Source of the DNA: Azorhizobium caulinodans ORS 571
Lineage (GTDB): Bacteria > Pseudomonadota > Alphaproteobacteria > Rhizobiales > Xanthobacteraceae
Reading direction: 5' to 3'
NCBI RefSeq assembly: GCF_000010525.1
Contig: NC_009937.1
Location: 1,369,501 to 1,433,500 of the forward strand
DNA length: 64,000 nucleotides
The notes beneath the pieces were generated by a model, which was not told the origin of the DNA, did not search any database, and was given only the letters and a program-made list of their open reading frames with translations. The translations under genes were made by a program, and so were the position numbers. This document shows, in pieces, positions 1 to 9,400 of this stretch. Position 1 is the first letter of the stretch, and each line of letters opens with the position of its first letter.

Positions 1-81
1 ACCTCACGGTGCTTTCGGATTTGCCGCCGTTACGTGTGGTGGGCCCGTGCCGTATGGCCATTTGGGGGGAAATTGCGGCCG

Positions 82-1542
82 ATGACCGATACTTGGGACC
101 AGTTTTCTCGCCGGCTCGCTCTGGTTTACGCTCTGGTGGCGTTGGTTGTACTCGTCCTCTATCTGGCGTTCGACTTTCAGCGGTCCTGGTCCCGTTCCGT
201 TTCGAATCTGCGCGAGCAGGCCGGCGCTGCCCTATCCTGGGCCGAGCGCGGGATGGATGCCGCCTCCGAGGCCATGTCCTCGGCCGCTACGGCCGGCTCC
301 AGAGCCTGCGTCGCCGGGGCCGTGGAGCCCCGCGTGCTCTCCCACATGCTCAACGTGCCGCTCGACCGCGTGACCATCGCGACCGGCGGGCGCGTGCTGT
401 GTGAATGGACGGCGCCCCAATCCACGCTCACGGCCTGCAGCACCGGCCAGCAGGCGGCAATGGCCATTTCGCGCACGCAGGATGATGTCACGGCGACCGC
501 CCGCATCTATCCCGCCTGCATGCTCGCGCCCTTCGCGCTCTCGGTCGACGGCGTGGGGCTGGGCCTGCGGGAGAAACGCGAGCGCCGGGCCGCGGGTGAG
601 CCGGATGCCCTGCTCACGCTGACCTCGGCGCGGTGGCCCGTGCAACTGGACGTGAGCGCTCCCCCTTACTGGCTCCTGCGCCGCTGGATGGCCGATCTGC
701 CGCTGCAGATCGGCTTTTTTGCACTCGTGGGCCTTGCCATCTATTTCGGCCCGCTCGCCGCGCTGCGCCGCCGGCTCTCCATCGAGGGGCAGGTGCGCAC
801 GGCGCTGAAGCGGGGCGAGTTCTTCCTCACGTATCTGCCGACCATCGAGGTCAACACCGGCCATTGGCTCGGGGTGGAGGCGCTGATGCGCTGGCGGCAC
901 AGCCGCCATGGCCTGCTTCAGCCGGCGGCTTTCATTCCCTGGATCGAGCGCAGCCCGCTGATCCACGACACCACCAGCTGGGTGTTGCGGCAGGCGGCGA
1001 GCGATCTCGCCCGCATGAATGAACTCCATCACGAGCTTTATGTCGGCATCAACCTGCCGCCGAACCAGCTCAGCGACGAGCGGGTGGTGGACGCGGCCCT
1101 GGATGCCTTCGGCAACGACCAACTGTGCCTGTGCCGCGTGATGTTCGAGCTCACCGAGCGCGAGACGACGGATTATGCCTCCCCCGAGGTGCAGCGCGTG
1201 GTGGCGCGGCTGCGCGAGCGGGGAGCCCAGTTCGCGCTGGACGATTTCGGCATCGGCTTCTCCAATCTGGCGTCGCTGGCCCTGCTGGAGATCGATTTCA
1301 TCAAGGTGGACAAGAGCTTCATTCAGGAACTGGAGCGGCGGGGTACGGACCCGAACATTGTCGACTCCATCGTCCATGTGGCCCGCGAGTTCGGTGTCGG
1401 CATCATCGCCGAGGGCATCGAGACGGAGCGCCAGCTCGATCGTATCCGGCGCATCGGCATCCGCATGGCGCAGGGCTTCCTTTTCTTCCGTCCCATGGAG
1501 GTGGAAGCGACCCTCGACCAACTGCGGCTCCAGACGCAATAG
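82..1542 (+). CDS. CSS-motif/EAL cyclic-di-GMP phosphodiesterase
   Basis: Predicted inner-membrane phosphodiesterase that hydrolyses cyclic di-GMP. The 486-residue protein has a membrane segment at about 12-30, a periplasmic sensor region with cysteines at 76, 107, 119 and 146 (CSS-type redox sensor layout), a second membrane segment at about 206-226 and a cytoplasmic EAL domain from about 240. The EAL triplet (E266), ELTE (356-359), DDFG (387-390) and E444 in AEGIET are present, so the enzyme looks active. No GGDEF domain is seen. An in-frame GTG at 34 would add 16 residues; the ATG at 82 is preferred because a purine-rich run lies about 11 bases upstream and the membrane segment then starts near the N-terminus. 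Confidence 0.88.
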   Translation: MTDTWDQFSRRLALVYALVALVVLVLYLAFDFQRSWSRSVSNLREQAGAALSWAERGMDAASEAMSSAATAGSRACVAGAVEPRVLSHMLNVPLDRVTIATGGRVLCEWTAPQSTLTACSTGQQAAMAISRTQDDVTATARIYPACMLAPFALSVDGVGLGLREKRERRAAGEPDALLTLTSARWPVQLDVSAPPYWLLRRWMADLPLQIGFFALVGLAIYFGPLAALRRRLSIEGQVRTALKRGEFFLTYLPTIEVNTGHWLGVEALMRWRHSRHGLLQPAAFIPWIERSPLIHDTTSWVLRQAASDLARMNELHHELYVGINLPPNQLSDERVVDAALDAFGNDQLCLCRVMFELTERETTDYASPEVQRVVARLRERGAQFALDDFGIGFSNLASLALLEIDFIKVDKSFIQELERRGTDPNIVDSIVHVAREFGVGIIAEGIETERQLDRIRRIGIRMAQGFLFFRPMEVEATLDQLRLQTQ

Positions 1543-1557
1543 CGTACGGGTCGCCGC

Positions 1558-3366
1558 TCAAGGCGCGTGCCACCAGGTCTCCGGCAGGGTCCCGTAGAGT
1601 GAAACGGCGGTTGGCCGCTCGATGCGCGTCCAGCGCGCCAGCCATTGGCCGGGCGCGTAGAACAGAGGCACGCCGTAGGCGCCGGAGATGAGCGCGCGGT
1701 CAAGGGCGCGGGCGGCATCCGTCACCTCGCCCGTCGTGCGGGCGGCGGTGAGTGCGGCGATGGCGGCGTCCACGGCGGTCGACTTCGCACCCATATAATT
1801 GCGCGTGCCGGGCATGTCGGCGGCGGCCGAGCCGAAATAGAAGGCCTGCTCGTTGCCGGGCGAGAGTGACTGCGTCCAGGTGAAGGGCACCATGTCGAAG
1901 TCATAGGCGTTGCGCCGGGCATCGAACTGCACCGCATCCACCATCCGCACATTGGCGGTGATGCCGGCGCGGGCCATCTGGCTCGCGAAGCCCAGGGCGA
2001 GGCGCTCCTGTTCCCGTGTCGTCACCATCACCTCGAAGGCGAGCGGCTGGCCCGTCCCCACGGCGCGCAGCTTGCCGTCCTTCTGCCGGTAGCCGGCTTC
2101 CGCCAGAAGCGCGAGCGCCGCCTTGGTGCGCGTGCGGTCCCGCCCGCTGCCGTCGGACACCGGCGGGGCATAGGTGCCGGCTCGCACGTCGGCCCTGAGC
2201 TCGGCGGCGCCGGCACCGAGAAGCGCCTGCTCCCCCGCGCTCTCCGGCCGGCCGAGGCTGGAGAGGTCCGAGCCGTCGAAGAAGCCGGCCGTGCGGCGGT
2301 AGAGGCCGTGGTAGAAATTGCGGTCGAGCCATTCGAAGTCGAACAGCTCGATCAGCGCCCGGCGCACCCGGACGTCCGCGAACACCGGCCGGCGGGTGTT
2401 GAACACCAGTGCATAATGGGGCTTGGGCAGCCGCGTATCGATGGTCTCGCGGATCACCTGCCCGTCGCGGGCGGCGGGGAAGTCGTAGCCGGTCTGCCAG
2501 CGGCTGGGGTCGGTCTCGAAGCGGGCATCGACGAGCCCGCGCTTGAAGGCCTCGAATTCCGTATTCGCATCGCGGAAATAGGTGAAGCGCAGTTCGTCGA
2601 AATTGAACATGCCGCGGGTGACCGCGAGCTCCCGCCCCCAGTAGGCGGGGTTGCGGACCAGCGTCACGCTGGCGCCGGGCTCGATGCGCGCCACCGTATA
2701 GGGGCCGGAGCCGACGGGCGCCGTGAGCGAGGTCTGGTCGAAGGTCGACGCGTCCACGGCGTGGCGCGGCAGCACGGGCATCAGGCCCATGATGAGCGGC
2801 AGCTCCCGATCCGGCGCGGCGAAGGTGAAGCGCACCCGGCTGCCTTCGGCGCGGGCTTCGGACACCTTGCCGTAATAGAGGCGCAGGTTCGGCCGCCCCT
2901 TGTCCCGGAGGAGCTGGAACGAGAACAGCACGTCCTCCGCCGTCACCGGCGTGCCATCCGAGAAGCGGGCGCGCGGATCGATCTCGAAGGTCACATAGCT
3001 GCGCTCCTCGTCGGTCTCCACGCTCCGGGCCAGCAGGCCGTAGAGCGTGAAGGGCTCGTCATAGCTGCGCACCATGAGACTCTCGTAGAGGTACCCGCGC
3101 AGGATGGGCGGCGCGGTGCCGCGCACGATGAAGGGATTGAGGCTGTCGAACGTGCCGAGCAGGGAAAGGGAGAGGCGTCCACCTTTCGGTGCATCCGGAT
3201 TGACGTAGGGGAATTGAGCGAATCCCGCCGCCATGCGCGGCGCGCCGTGCATGGCGATGGCCCCCTCCTGCGCGCGGGCGAATGAGGGAAGGGCACAGGG
3301 GAAGGCGAGTGCGAAAAGCCAGGCAAGGACAAGGCTGGCGCGGGATACGGGCAGGCTCCGGTCCAA
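1558..3366 (-). CDS. ABC transporter substrate-binding protein, family 5 (peptide type, YejA-like)
   Basis: Periplasmic solute-binding protein of the oligopeptide/dipeptide class (SBP_bac_5). The 602 residues start with a signal peptide of about 32 residues (cleavage near ARA-QE). The mature part carries the usual landmarks: the DSLNPF stretch, a YESLM segment, and FSDGTPVTAEDVLFSF, typical of peptide-binding proteins. The long N-terminal GTFDSLNPFIVRG portion resembles YejA-type microcin C/peptide binders. No permease or ATPase genes lie beside it, so it stands alone here and the cognate membrane complex must be elsewhere. The gene is convergent with the upstream EAL gene, 15 bases apart. 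Ligand unknown. Confidence 0.85.
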   Translation of the reverse strand: MDRSLPVSRASLVLAWLFALAFPCALPSFARAQEGAIAMHGAPRMAAGFAQFPYVNPDAPKGGRLSLSLLGTFDSLNPFIVRGTAPPILRGYLYESLMVRSYDEPFTLYGLLARSVETDEERSYVTFEIDPRARFSDGTPVTAEDVLFSFQLLRDKGRPNLRLYYGKVSEARAEGSRVRFTFAAPDRELPLIMGLMPVLPRHAVDASTFDQTSLTAPVGSGPYTVARIEPGASVTLVRNPAYWGRELAVTRGMFNFDELRFTYFRDANTEFEAFKRGLVDARFETDPSRWQTGYDFPAARDGQVIRETIDTRLPKPHYALVFNTRRPVFADVRVRRALIELFDFEWLDRNFYHGLYRRTAGFFDGSDLSSLGRPESAGEQALLGAGAAELRADVRAGTYAPPVSDGSGRDRTRTKAALALLAEAGYRQKDGKLRAVGTGQPLAFEVMVTTREQERLALGFASQMARAGITANVRMVDAVQFDARRNAYDFDMVPFTWTQSLSPGNEQAFYFGSAAADMPGTRNYMGAKSTAVDAAIAALTAARTTGEVTDAARALDRALISGAYGVPLFYAPGQWLARWTRIERPTAVSLYGTLPETWWHAP

Positions 3367-3498
3367 TCGTCACAGCCTCCGTCAGACGTCAGAAATCCTG
3401 CCACGCTGTCGCGTGGTGGCCGCATTCCTGTTCAAGGTAGCACGTCACACGCCGTGCGCGCGTGGGACTGTGATGTTCAGGTCACGGTCTTGCCTCAA

Positions 3499-3526
3499 TT
3501 GACACCGAACAGAGCGGCGTTACAGA
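3499..3526 (+). promoter_or_regulatory. Candidate sigma70 promoter of the IalB-like gene
   Basis: TTGACA at 3499-3504, a 16-base spacer, and TACAGA at 3521-3526. It lies about 65 bases upstream of the chosen start at 3592. The -35 is a perfect consensus, the -10 is weak. Assigned by eye only. Confidence 0.35.
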
Positions 3527-3591
3527 GGCGGAATGCAACGCCGCCAATTCGAGTCTCGCGCTCGGCGACCGGCATGACAGGGAAGATGGGA

Positions 3592-4362
3592 ATGACGACA
3601 GCCACCATTTTGCGTCGCGCGAGCGCTCTCGCCGTCGCCGCGATGACGCTTGGTGTTGCGAGCGGGGCCCTGGCCCAGAACGCGGCCCCGGCCAAGCCGG
3701 CTCCGGCCAAGCCCGCGCAGGGCCAGCAGGCGCCTGCGCAGGCTCAGCAGCAGCAGGCTGCCGGTCCGCAGTCCGTGGCCGTGCCCGGCATCAACACTCC
3801 CTGGACCAAGGTCTGCGGCACCGATCAGGCCGCCAACAAGCAGATCTGCATGACCACGCAGGACTTCACCGCCGAGACCGGCCAGCCGCTGGCCTCTGCC
3901 GCCATCCGCGAGATGCAGGACGATCCGGTCAAGAAGTTCATCGTGTCGGTTCCGATCGGCATGCTGATCCAGCCCGGCACCCGCGTGGTGATCGACAAGG
4001 AAGCGCCGCTTTCGCTCAAGTACGAAATCTGCTTCCCCAACGGCTGCTTCGCCAGCATGGACGTGAATGCCGAATTCGTGACCAAGCTCAAGAAGGCGCA
4101 GAACATCACCATCCAGGCGCTGCAGATGGGCGGTCGCACGCTCAACTTCGTGCTGCCGGCCAAGGACTTCGCCAAGGCCTATGACGGCGCCCCGTCCGAT
4201 CCGAACGTGGTTGCGGCCGAGCGTCAGAAGCTGGCGGAAGAGCTTCAGAAGCGCGCCCAGAAGATGATGGAAGAGCGTGCTGCGGCCCAGGGCGGCGCCC
4301 CCGCCCAGGGTGCTGCGGCCCCGGCTCCCGCCGCGGCCCCGGCGGCTCCCGCCAAGCCCTGA
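3592..4362 (+). CDS. Invasion-associated locus B (IalB) family protein
   Basis: Secreted or periplasmic protein of the IalB family (PF06776), common in Rhizobiales; its molecular role is unsettled outside Bartonella, where IalB affects erythrocyte invasion. It has a signal peptide ending near ALAQN, then a Pro/Ala/Gln-rich segment, a conserved core of about 150 residues with two cysteine pairs (CGTDQ...QICMTT and EICFPNGCF), and an Ala/Pro-rich C-terminal tail. Three in-frame ATGs occur at 3574, 3586 and 3592; 3592 is chosen because AGGGAAG (3579-3585) sits six bases before it. Length from this start is 256 residues. Confidence 0.82.
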   Translation: MTTATILRRASALAVAAMTLGVASGALAQNAAPAKPAPAKPAQGQQAPAQAQQQQAAGPQSVAVPGINTPWTKVCGTDQAANKQICMTTQDFTAETGQPLASAAIREMQDDPVKKFIVSVPIGMLIQPGTRVVIDKEAPLSLKYEICFPNGCFASMDVNAEFVTKLKKAQNITIQALQMGGRTLNFVLPAKDFAKAYDGAPSDPNVVAAERQKLAEELQKRAQKMMEERAAAQGGAPAQGAAAPAPAAAPAAPAKP

Positions 4363-4391
4363 TCGCGCATCGAAGCAGCGTTGGAAAAACG

Positions 4392-4417
4392 AACGGCCCG
4401 CCAATCGGCGGGCCGTT
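4392..4417. terminator. Bidirectional hairpin between convergent genes
   Basis: Perfect 11-bp stem (AACGGCCCGCC / GGCGGGCCGTT) with an AATC loop. On the minus strand the stem is followed by a run of T (GTTTTT), so it is a good Rho-independent terminator for the chemoreceptor gene; on the plus strand the T-tract is poor. Confidence 0.8.
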
Positions 4418-4440
4418 CTGCATTTGCGGACCTCGACGCC

Positions 4441-6525
4441 TCAGGCGGTGCGGATGCGGGCCACGAAATCGTCGGTGGCCACGCGCAGCTCGCTGGAGGT
4501 GCGGGACAGTTCGGTGGAGGCATCCAGGACCTGGCTGGCGGCGCTGCCGGTCTCGGCGGCCGTCTGGGTGACCTGCGCCATGTTCTCATTGGCTTCGCGC
4601 GTGCCTTCGGAGGCGCGGGCGATGGAGCCGGCGATCTCGCTGGTGGCCGCCTGCTGCTGGGTCACGGCGGAGGCAATGGACCCCGAGATGTCATTCATCC
4701 GGCCGATGGTGCCGGCGATGCTGGCGATGGCCGACACAGCCTCGTTGGTGGCGCTCTGAACGGCTGAGATCTGGGTGTCGATCTCTGCGGTGGCCTTGGC
4801 GGTCTGGTCTGCGAGGTTCTTCACCTCGCTCGCCACCACCGCGAAGCCCTTGCCGGCCTCGCCCGCACGTGCCGCCTCGATGGTGGCGTTGAGCGCGAGC
4901 AGGTTGGTCTGGCCGGCGATCTCGGTGATGAGCTGGAGGATGTCGCCGATCTTGCGGGCGGCCTCCGACATGGCGGTGACCTTGCTCGCGGCGTTGTTGG
5001 CCTCGTCCACCGCAACGCCGGCGATGCGCGCGGATTCCTTCACCTGCGTGCCGATCTCGTTCACGGAGGCGGAGAGTTCCTCCGCCGCGGCGGCGACGGC
5101 GCCCACCATGTCGCTGGCGACATGGGAGGCCTGCGCGGCCACCGACGAGCGGTCGGACGTCTGCGCCGCCATGGTGGACATGCCACGGGCGGAGGCCTGC
5201 AATTCCTCGGAGGTGGCGGAGACGGCGCCCGCGATCTTGCCGACCACACGGTCGAGTTCGTCGGCCACACGGGCGAAGGTCGCCCTGCGGTCCTGCTCGG
5301 CCTGCTCGCGCATGGCCACCTGCTCCTCCTGAAGGCGCACCACCTCGCGGCTGTTGCCCCGCAGCACTTCCACGGCGCGGCTGATCTCGCCGATCTCGTC
5401 CTTGCGGCCGGCGCCGGGAATGTCCACGTCGAGATTGCCCTCGGCGATCTGCTCGATGCCCACGGTCAGGCCACGGATGGGGGTGATGAGGCGGCGATTG
5501 ATGAACAGCGCAAAGCCACCCACGATGGCGATGATGCCGACGATGCCGCCGCAGGCGAGCGCGAAACCGGTGCGGGCGGAGGCGATGCTGGCTTCGGCCA
5601 TGACGTAGGCGGCGGTGAAGGCGGCGTCGCGCGGGGCGAGAGAGCTCTTCAGGGCCGGCGAAATCTGCGCGCGCCAGTCGGCGAGCGGCATCGGCGCCGG
5701 GCCTTCCCCCTTGGCAGCGGGCATCATGCTGCGATTGAGATTGGCGACGAGGTCGGTGAACTTGGTCTTGGCCTCGGTCATGGCCGTGGTGATGCCGGGG
5801 ACGTCGTTCAAATCCTTGCTCGCATGGGAGACCATGTCCCAATAGGCGGTCACCTGGCCGTCGAGCTGGAAGAACTGCTCGAGCTGGGCCGGGGTGAAGG
5901 GCTTGCCGGAGCCGAGCAGCGTGGTGACCATGGTCGCGCGCCGGCCGGCGGCGTCCCGCAGGAAGATGGTCTGGCGGGCGAAGGCGGCAAGGCGGCCCAC
6001 ATTGTTGTCTTCGTCGCTGATGCGCAGTTCGAGCGCCGCGGCGGTCCGGCCGAGGGACTGAAGAATGTCCTGCGCCTTCGGCACGAAGGACTGAACGAAG
6101 GCGGGGTCCCGCGCAGCCTTCGGCTTCTCGCCCTGCGGCCAGGAGGCTTCGCGCAGCTGGCGGATTTCGTCGATGGTCTTCTGGATCGGCCCTTCGAACG
6201 CCTGACGGTCGGCGGCAGGCAGCTTGGCGGCGTTGGCCTTGGCGTTGGCCAGCGCTTCGTCCGTGCGGCCGAGGTTGCGGCGCATGGTTTCCTGGAGCGT
6301 GGGGGTGACGGGCGTATCCGCCAGCAGCATCTGGTTGAAATCGCCGCGTTCGATGGAATAGCGCTCGTTGATGTAGGCCATTTCGGCGAACACCTGCATC
6401 AGGCCTTCCACCGCGACTGCCGAATTCCAGCGCTGCCACTGGTTCACGGCCACAACGACGCCACCCACGAGGGACACTGCCCCGAGGGTCGAAATACACA
6501 GCAGGATCATCCCACGGATACGCAT
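4441..6525 (-). CDS. Methyl-accepting chemotaxis protein
   Basis: Membrane chemoreceptor of 694 residues. There is an N-terminal membrane segment (about 7-28), a long mostly helical periplasmic region of about 295 residues, a second membrane segment (about 325-347), a HAMP linker, and the cytoplasmic signalling domain. The hairpin tip is recognisable ([20 protein letters not shown] and the following GKGFAVVA), so CheA/CheW coupling is expected. There is no NWETF-like pentapeptide at the C-terminus, which ends RIRTA, so CheR docking by a tail is not expected. The periplasmic domain was not matched to a named sensor class, so the ligand is unknown. No other chemotaxis genes are adjacent. Confidence 0.9.
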   Translation of the reverse strand: MRIRGMILLCISTLGAVSLVGGVVVAVNQWQRWNSAVAVEGLMQVFAEMAYINERYSIERGDFNQMLLADTPVTPTLQETMRRNLGRTDEALANAKANAAKLPAADRQAFEGPIQKTIDEIRQLREASWPQGEKPKAARDPAFVQSFVPKAQDILQSLGRTAAALELRISDEDNNVGRLAAFARQTIFLRDAAGRRATMVTTLLGSGKPFTPAQLEQFFQLDGQVTAYWDMVSHASKDLNDVPGITTAMTEAKTKFTDLVANLNRSMMPAAKGEGPAPMPLADWRAQISPALKSSLAPRDAAFTAAYVMAEASIASARTGFALACGGIVGIIAIVGGFALFINRRLITPIRGLTVGIEQIAEGNLDVDIPGAGRKDEIGEISRAVEVLRGNSREVVRLQEEQVAMREQAEQDRRATFARVADELDRVVGKIAGAVSATSEELQASARGMSTMAAQTSDRSSVAAQASHVASDMVGAVAAAAEELSASVNEIGTQVKESARIAGVAVDEANNAASKVTAMSEAARKIGDILQLITEIAGQTNLLALNATIEAARAGEAGKGFAVVASEVKNLADQTAKATAEIDTQISAVQSATNEAVSAIASIAGTIGRMNDISGSIASAVTQQQAATSEIAGSIARASEGTREANENMAQVTQTAAETGSAASQVLDASTELSRTSSELRVATDDFVARIRTA

Positions 6526-6669
6526 ACAGTCCTCCCCCGGCAGAGCCGTTCAGACTGCACGCTGAAGTGGAATGCTTGCGCGGGGCTGACCGGTAGGAGG
6601 TATGATTAGCAGGCTGGCTTGCCAATCTATCGCCAGCTATCAAACGTCCGGATTTCCGGCTCGATCCTG

Positions 6670-7116
6670 TCAGTTCAGGAGGTCGCGCCGCACCTTCCAG
6701 CCGCCGGTTCCGTCCGAGGCGAGGGCCTCGGCCACACGTGGGTGGCGCACCGGCTCATTGGACGTGTCCGGCTCCAGATTCTGCTCCGACACATAGGCCA
6801 CGTATTCATTGTCCGCATTCTCGGCCAGCAGGTGGTAGAAGGGCTGGTCCTTGCGGGGGCGGATCTCCTCCGGGATCGACAGATACCATTCCTCGGTATT
6901 GTCAAAGACCGGGTCCACGTCGAACACCACGCCCCGGAAGGGGAAGTGCCGGTGGCGCACCACGTCGCCGATGCGGAATCGAGCGGTGCGCGTGCGGGTG
7001 TCCGCGGCCACAGCCGCCTCGGGCGTCGCCCGGCTGGTGCGGGCGGGGCGGCGTGTACGCCGGGGCGTCGCGCCCGGTGCGTCTGTCCGCGCCTGTTCCT
7101 TCACCGACCGTGCCAT
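6670..7116 (-). CDS. hspQ: HspQ/YccV-like (hemimethylated DNA-binding domain) protein
   Basis: Small protein of 148 residues with the HspQ fold (PF08755). In E. coli HspQ is a Lon specificity factor and was earlier described as binding hemimethylated DNA. The core begins near residue 45 with FRIGDVVRHRHFPFRGVVFD and includes PFYHLLAE and YVSEQNL, all typical. The E. coli protein is about 105 residues; here an Arg/Thr/Pro-rich N-terminal extension of about 43 residues is added, which is positively charged and probably disordered. The gene is monocistronic, between the chemoreceptor and the malyl-CoA lyase-like gene. Confidence 0.82.
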   Translation of the reverse strand: MARSVKEQARTDAPGATPRRTRRPARTSRATPEAAVAADTRTRTARFRIGDVVRHRHFPFRGVVFDVDPVFDNTEEWYLSIPEEIRPRKDQPFYHLLAENADNEYVAYVSEQNLEPDTSNEPVRHPRVAEALASDGTGGWKVRRDLLN

Positions 7117-7230
7117 TCCCGTGAATCTCCCGTGTGTCGCTGCGCCGTCACATAACGCAACGCCGCGATCTTCACCACTCCTTAACCCTGATACGCCGGC
7201 CCACGCCCTGGGGATGAGCCGGCGCCGGCC

Positions 7231-8271
7231 TCACAGGCCGTAGATTTTCGCCATCTCCGCATCCTTGGCGGCGACGATGCGGGCCAGGTCCACGATCACC
7301 TTGGCCTGTTTCCAGGTGGCATCATCCTGCATCTTGCCGTCGATCATCACCGCGCCGGCGCCGTCCGGCATGGCTTCGAGGATCTTGAGGGCGAAGGCGA
7401 CCTCGCCGGGATCGGGGCTGAAGACGCGCTTGGCGATGTCGATCTGCGTCGGATGCAGCGACCATGCGCCCACGCAGCCCTGAAGGAAGGCATTGCGGAA
7501 CTGGCTCTCGCACGCGGGGCCGTCGGCGAAGTCGCCGAACGGGCCATAGAAGGGCTTGATGCCGGCCGAGGCGCAGGCATCCACCATCTTGCCCACGGTG
7601 TAGTGCCACAGATCCTGCTGATAGCCGGTGCGGGGCGCATCCCCGTCCGGGTCTGCCAGCACCTTGTATTCCGGATGGCCGCCGCCGACGCGGGTGGTCT
7701 TCATGGCGCGCGACGCCGCAAGGTCGGCAGGGCCGAGGCTCATGCCATGCATGCGCGGAGACGCCGCAGCGATCGCCTCCACATTCTTTACCCCCTCCGC
7801 CGTCTCCAGGATGGCGTGGATGAGGATGGGCTTCTCCACCTTGTGCCGGGCTTCAAGCTGCGCCAGCAACTGGTCGAGATAGTGGATGTCCCACGGGCCA
7901 TCCACCTTCGGCAGCATGATGACGTCGAGCTTGTCGCCCACCGCACCCACGATTTCGGTGATGTCGTCGAGCGCCCAGGGACTGTTCAGCGCGTTGATGC
8001 GGGTCCAGAGTCCCGTGGTGCCGAAGTCCACCGCCTTCGCCATCTCGATGAAGCCGGTGCGCGCGGCCTCCTTGGCGTCGATCGGGATGGCGTCTTCCAG
8101 ATTGCCGAGCACCACGTCCACCTGACGGGCGAGGTCCGGTACCTTGGCGCGGATCTTCTCCAGATGCGGCGGCACGAAATGGATCATGCGCTCCAGCCGC
8201 ACGGGCAGTTCCCGATAGGGGGCAGGGGCTCCGATGGCGAGCGGCTTGAAGAAGTTGCGCGGCAGTTTCAT
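7231..8271 (-). CDS. mcl: HpcH/HpaI-family CoA-ester lyase, probably L-malyl-CoA/beta-methylmalyl-CoA lyase
   Basis: A 346-residue enzyme of the citrate lyase beta/malyl-CoA lyase family. These enzymes cleave malyl-CoA to acetyl-CoA and glyoxylate, or beta-methylmalyl-CoA to propionyl-CoA and glyoxylate, and act in the serine cycle or ethylmalonyl-CoA pathway. The Mg-binding acidic residues appear as NLEDAIP and HAILETAEG, and [11 protein letters not shown] and [11 protein letters not shown] match the CoA/substrate loops. Length is slightly above the usual 320. It is alone: no mtk, ecm or other pathway genes are adjacent, so lyase, thioesterase or citramalyl-CoA roles cannot be separated from sequence alone. 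Confidence 0.72.
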   Translation of the reverse strand: MKLPRNFFKPLAIGAPAPYRELPVRLERMIHFVPPHLEKIRAKVPDLARQVDVVLGNLEDAIPIDAKEAARTGFIEMAKAVDFGTTGLWTRINALNSPWALDDITEIVGAVGDKLDVIMLPKVDGPWDIHYLDQLLAQLEARHKVEKPILIHAILETAEGVKNVEAIAAASPRMHGMSLGPADLAASRAMKTTRVGGGHPEYKVLADPDGDAPRTGYQQDLWHYTVGKMVDACASAGIKPFYGPFGDFADGPACESQFRNAFLQGCVGAWSLHPTQIDIAKRVFSPDPGEVAFALKILEAMPDGAGAVMIDGKMQDDATWKQAKVIVDLARIVAAKDAEMAKIYGL

Positions 8272-8397
8272 TGGTTTCCCCCAATCGTTGTTTCCGCAGA
8301 ATGGACAGGCGCTCCGGCAGGGGCAAGAGCAACTTTGCCGTGCAGCATGTCCATGTGGCGGTGCAGCGCAGGTGGCAGCGGCGCTCGGCCCGCCCTG

Positions 8398-8515
8398 CTA
8401 GAGCGCGATCCGAGCGGATTTAATCAATCCGCTCGGTGAATCGCCCTCTAACCTCAAGAAAGAGAACGCGTGATCCGATCAGATTGCGATGCAATCCGAT
8501 CCGCGCGTGCTCTAG
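8398..8515. repeat. RIME-like composite palindromic element, copy 1
   Basis: A 118-bp intergenic element with perfect terminal inverted repeats CTAGAGC (8398-8404) and GCTCTAG (8509-8515). Inside are two palindromes: an 11-bp perfect stem CCGAGCGGATT / AATCCGCTCGG (8410-8420, 8426-8436) and an imperfect one around GATTGC / GCAATC (8482-8487, 8491-8496) flanked by CGCG on both sides. The architecture resembles the Rhizobium-specific intergenic mosaic elements (RIME). A related copy is at 45820-45935. Confidence 0.75.
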
Positions 8516-8549
8516 AAGACGCCGGCTGGGGGATGCGAAGGAGACGCCA

Positions 8550-9308
8550 ATGCTGACACGGCGCAACGTTCTGGGTGGCCTCGCGAGCCTCGGTCTTGGC
8601 GCGGTGCTGCCCGGCGCACCGCCGGCCTGGGCGCGCACCCCGGTGCTGCCCACCCAGTTCCTCATCGGCTATGGCTCGCTCATCGATGGGGATTCCCGAA
8701 GCGGTACGGCCGGCGAGCGGACCGACGCGGTGCCGGTGCGGGTCACGGACGGCTTCGGCTATCGGCGCACCTGGAACGCACGCTCCCGCTCGGGTTTCAC
8801 CGCGCTGGGGCTGGAGAAGGCGGCGGGCAAGGCACCGACGCCCATCAACGGCGTGATCTTTCCGGTCACGGACGCCTCGCTGGTGAAGTTCGACGCGCGG
8901 GAATCCGGCTACGACCGGGTGATGGTCGCCCCGGCCCTGGTGGAGAGCCTCTCCTGGCTGCGCCTGCCGGACAGCGGCACCATGTGGATCTATGTGCCGA
9001 AGGCCGGGCAGCGGGACTTCCCGCCCGAGGCGCAGTTCCCACTTCTCCAGAGCTATATCGACCTCGTCCTCCAGGGCGCCCTGTCCTATGGCCGGGACTT
9101 TGCGGCCGAACTCATCGAGACCACGGACGGCTGGAGTCCGTTCTGGCTCAACGATCGGCCGGTGGCCCGGCGGCCCTGGGCGATGGTGCCCCATGCCGGA
9201 GCCATCGACAGCCTGCTGTCCTCGACCGCGCCCGCGAGCAGCGTCTTCGGTCAGCGGCTCTATGAAGGGGAATATGCCGTCCGCCACCTGACCCCGGCGC
9301 GGCCCTAG
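8550..9308 (+). CDS. Tat-exported gamma-glutamylcyclotransferase-like protein
   Basis: A 252-residue protein with a twin-arginine leader (TRRNVLGG at residues 3-10, hydrophobic stretch, cleavage near AWART), so probably periplasmic. The mature part has the GGCT/AIG2 fold hallmark GYGSL (40-44) and a likely catalytic glutamate (E118 in ARESGYDR). GGCT-fold enzymes release 5-oxoproline from gamma-glutamyl amines or amino acids; the substrate here is unknown. Start at 8550 is chosen for the AAGGAG ribosome site at 8538-8543, six bases upstream; an upstream in-frame extension would run through the palindromic element. Export of a GGCT-fold protein is uncommon. Confidence 0.75.
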   Translation: MLTRRNVLGGLASLGLGAVLPGAPPAWARTPVLPTQFLIGYGSLIDGDSRSGTAGERTDAVPVRVTDGFGYRRTWNARSRSGFTALGLEKAAGKAPTPINGVIFPVTDASLVKFDARESGYDRVMVAPALVESLSWLRLPDSGTMWIYVPKAGQRDFPPEAQFPLLQSYIDLVLQGALSYGRDFAAELIETTDGWSPFWLNDRPVARRPWAMVPHAGAIDSLLSSTAPASSVFGQRLYEGEYAVRHLTPARP

Positions 9309-9400
9309 GACTACCGCAGCGCACCGCGCATGGCTGTCGGCTTGGCCTTGCGCGGCAGACCGCTTGCAGCGGCGGGACGAACATCGTCTGTTCCGGCGTC

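Noticed and set aside
232-1539. Long minus-strand open frame opposite the EAL gene
   Set aside because: His/Arg/Gly-rich translation typical of antisense shadow; the plus-strand EAL protein is certain.
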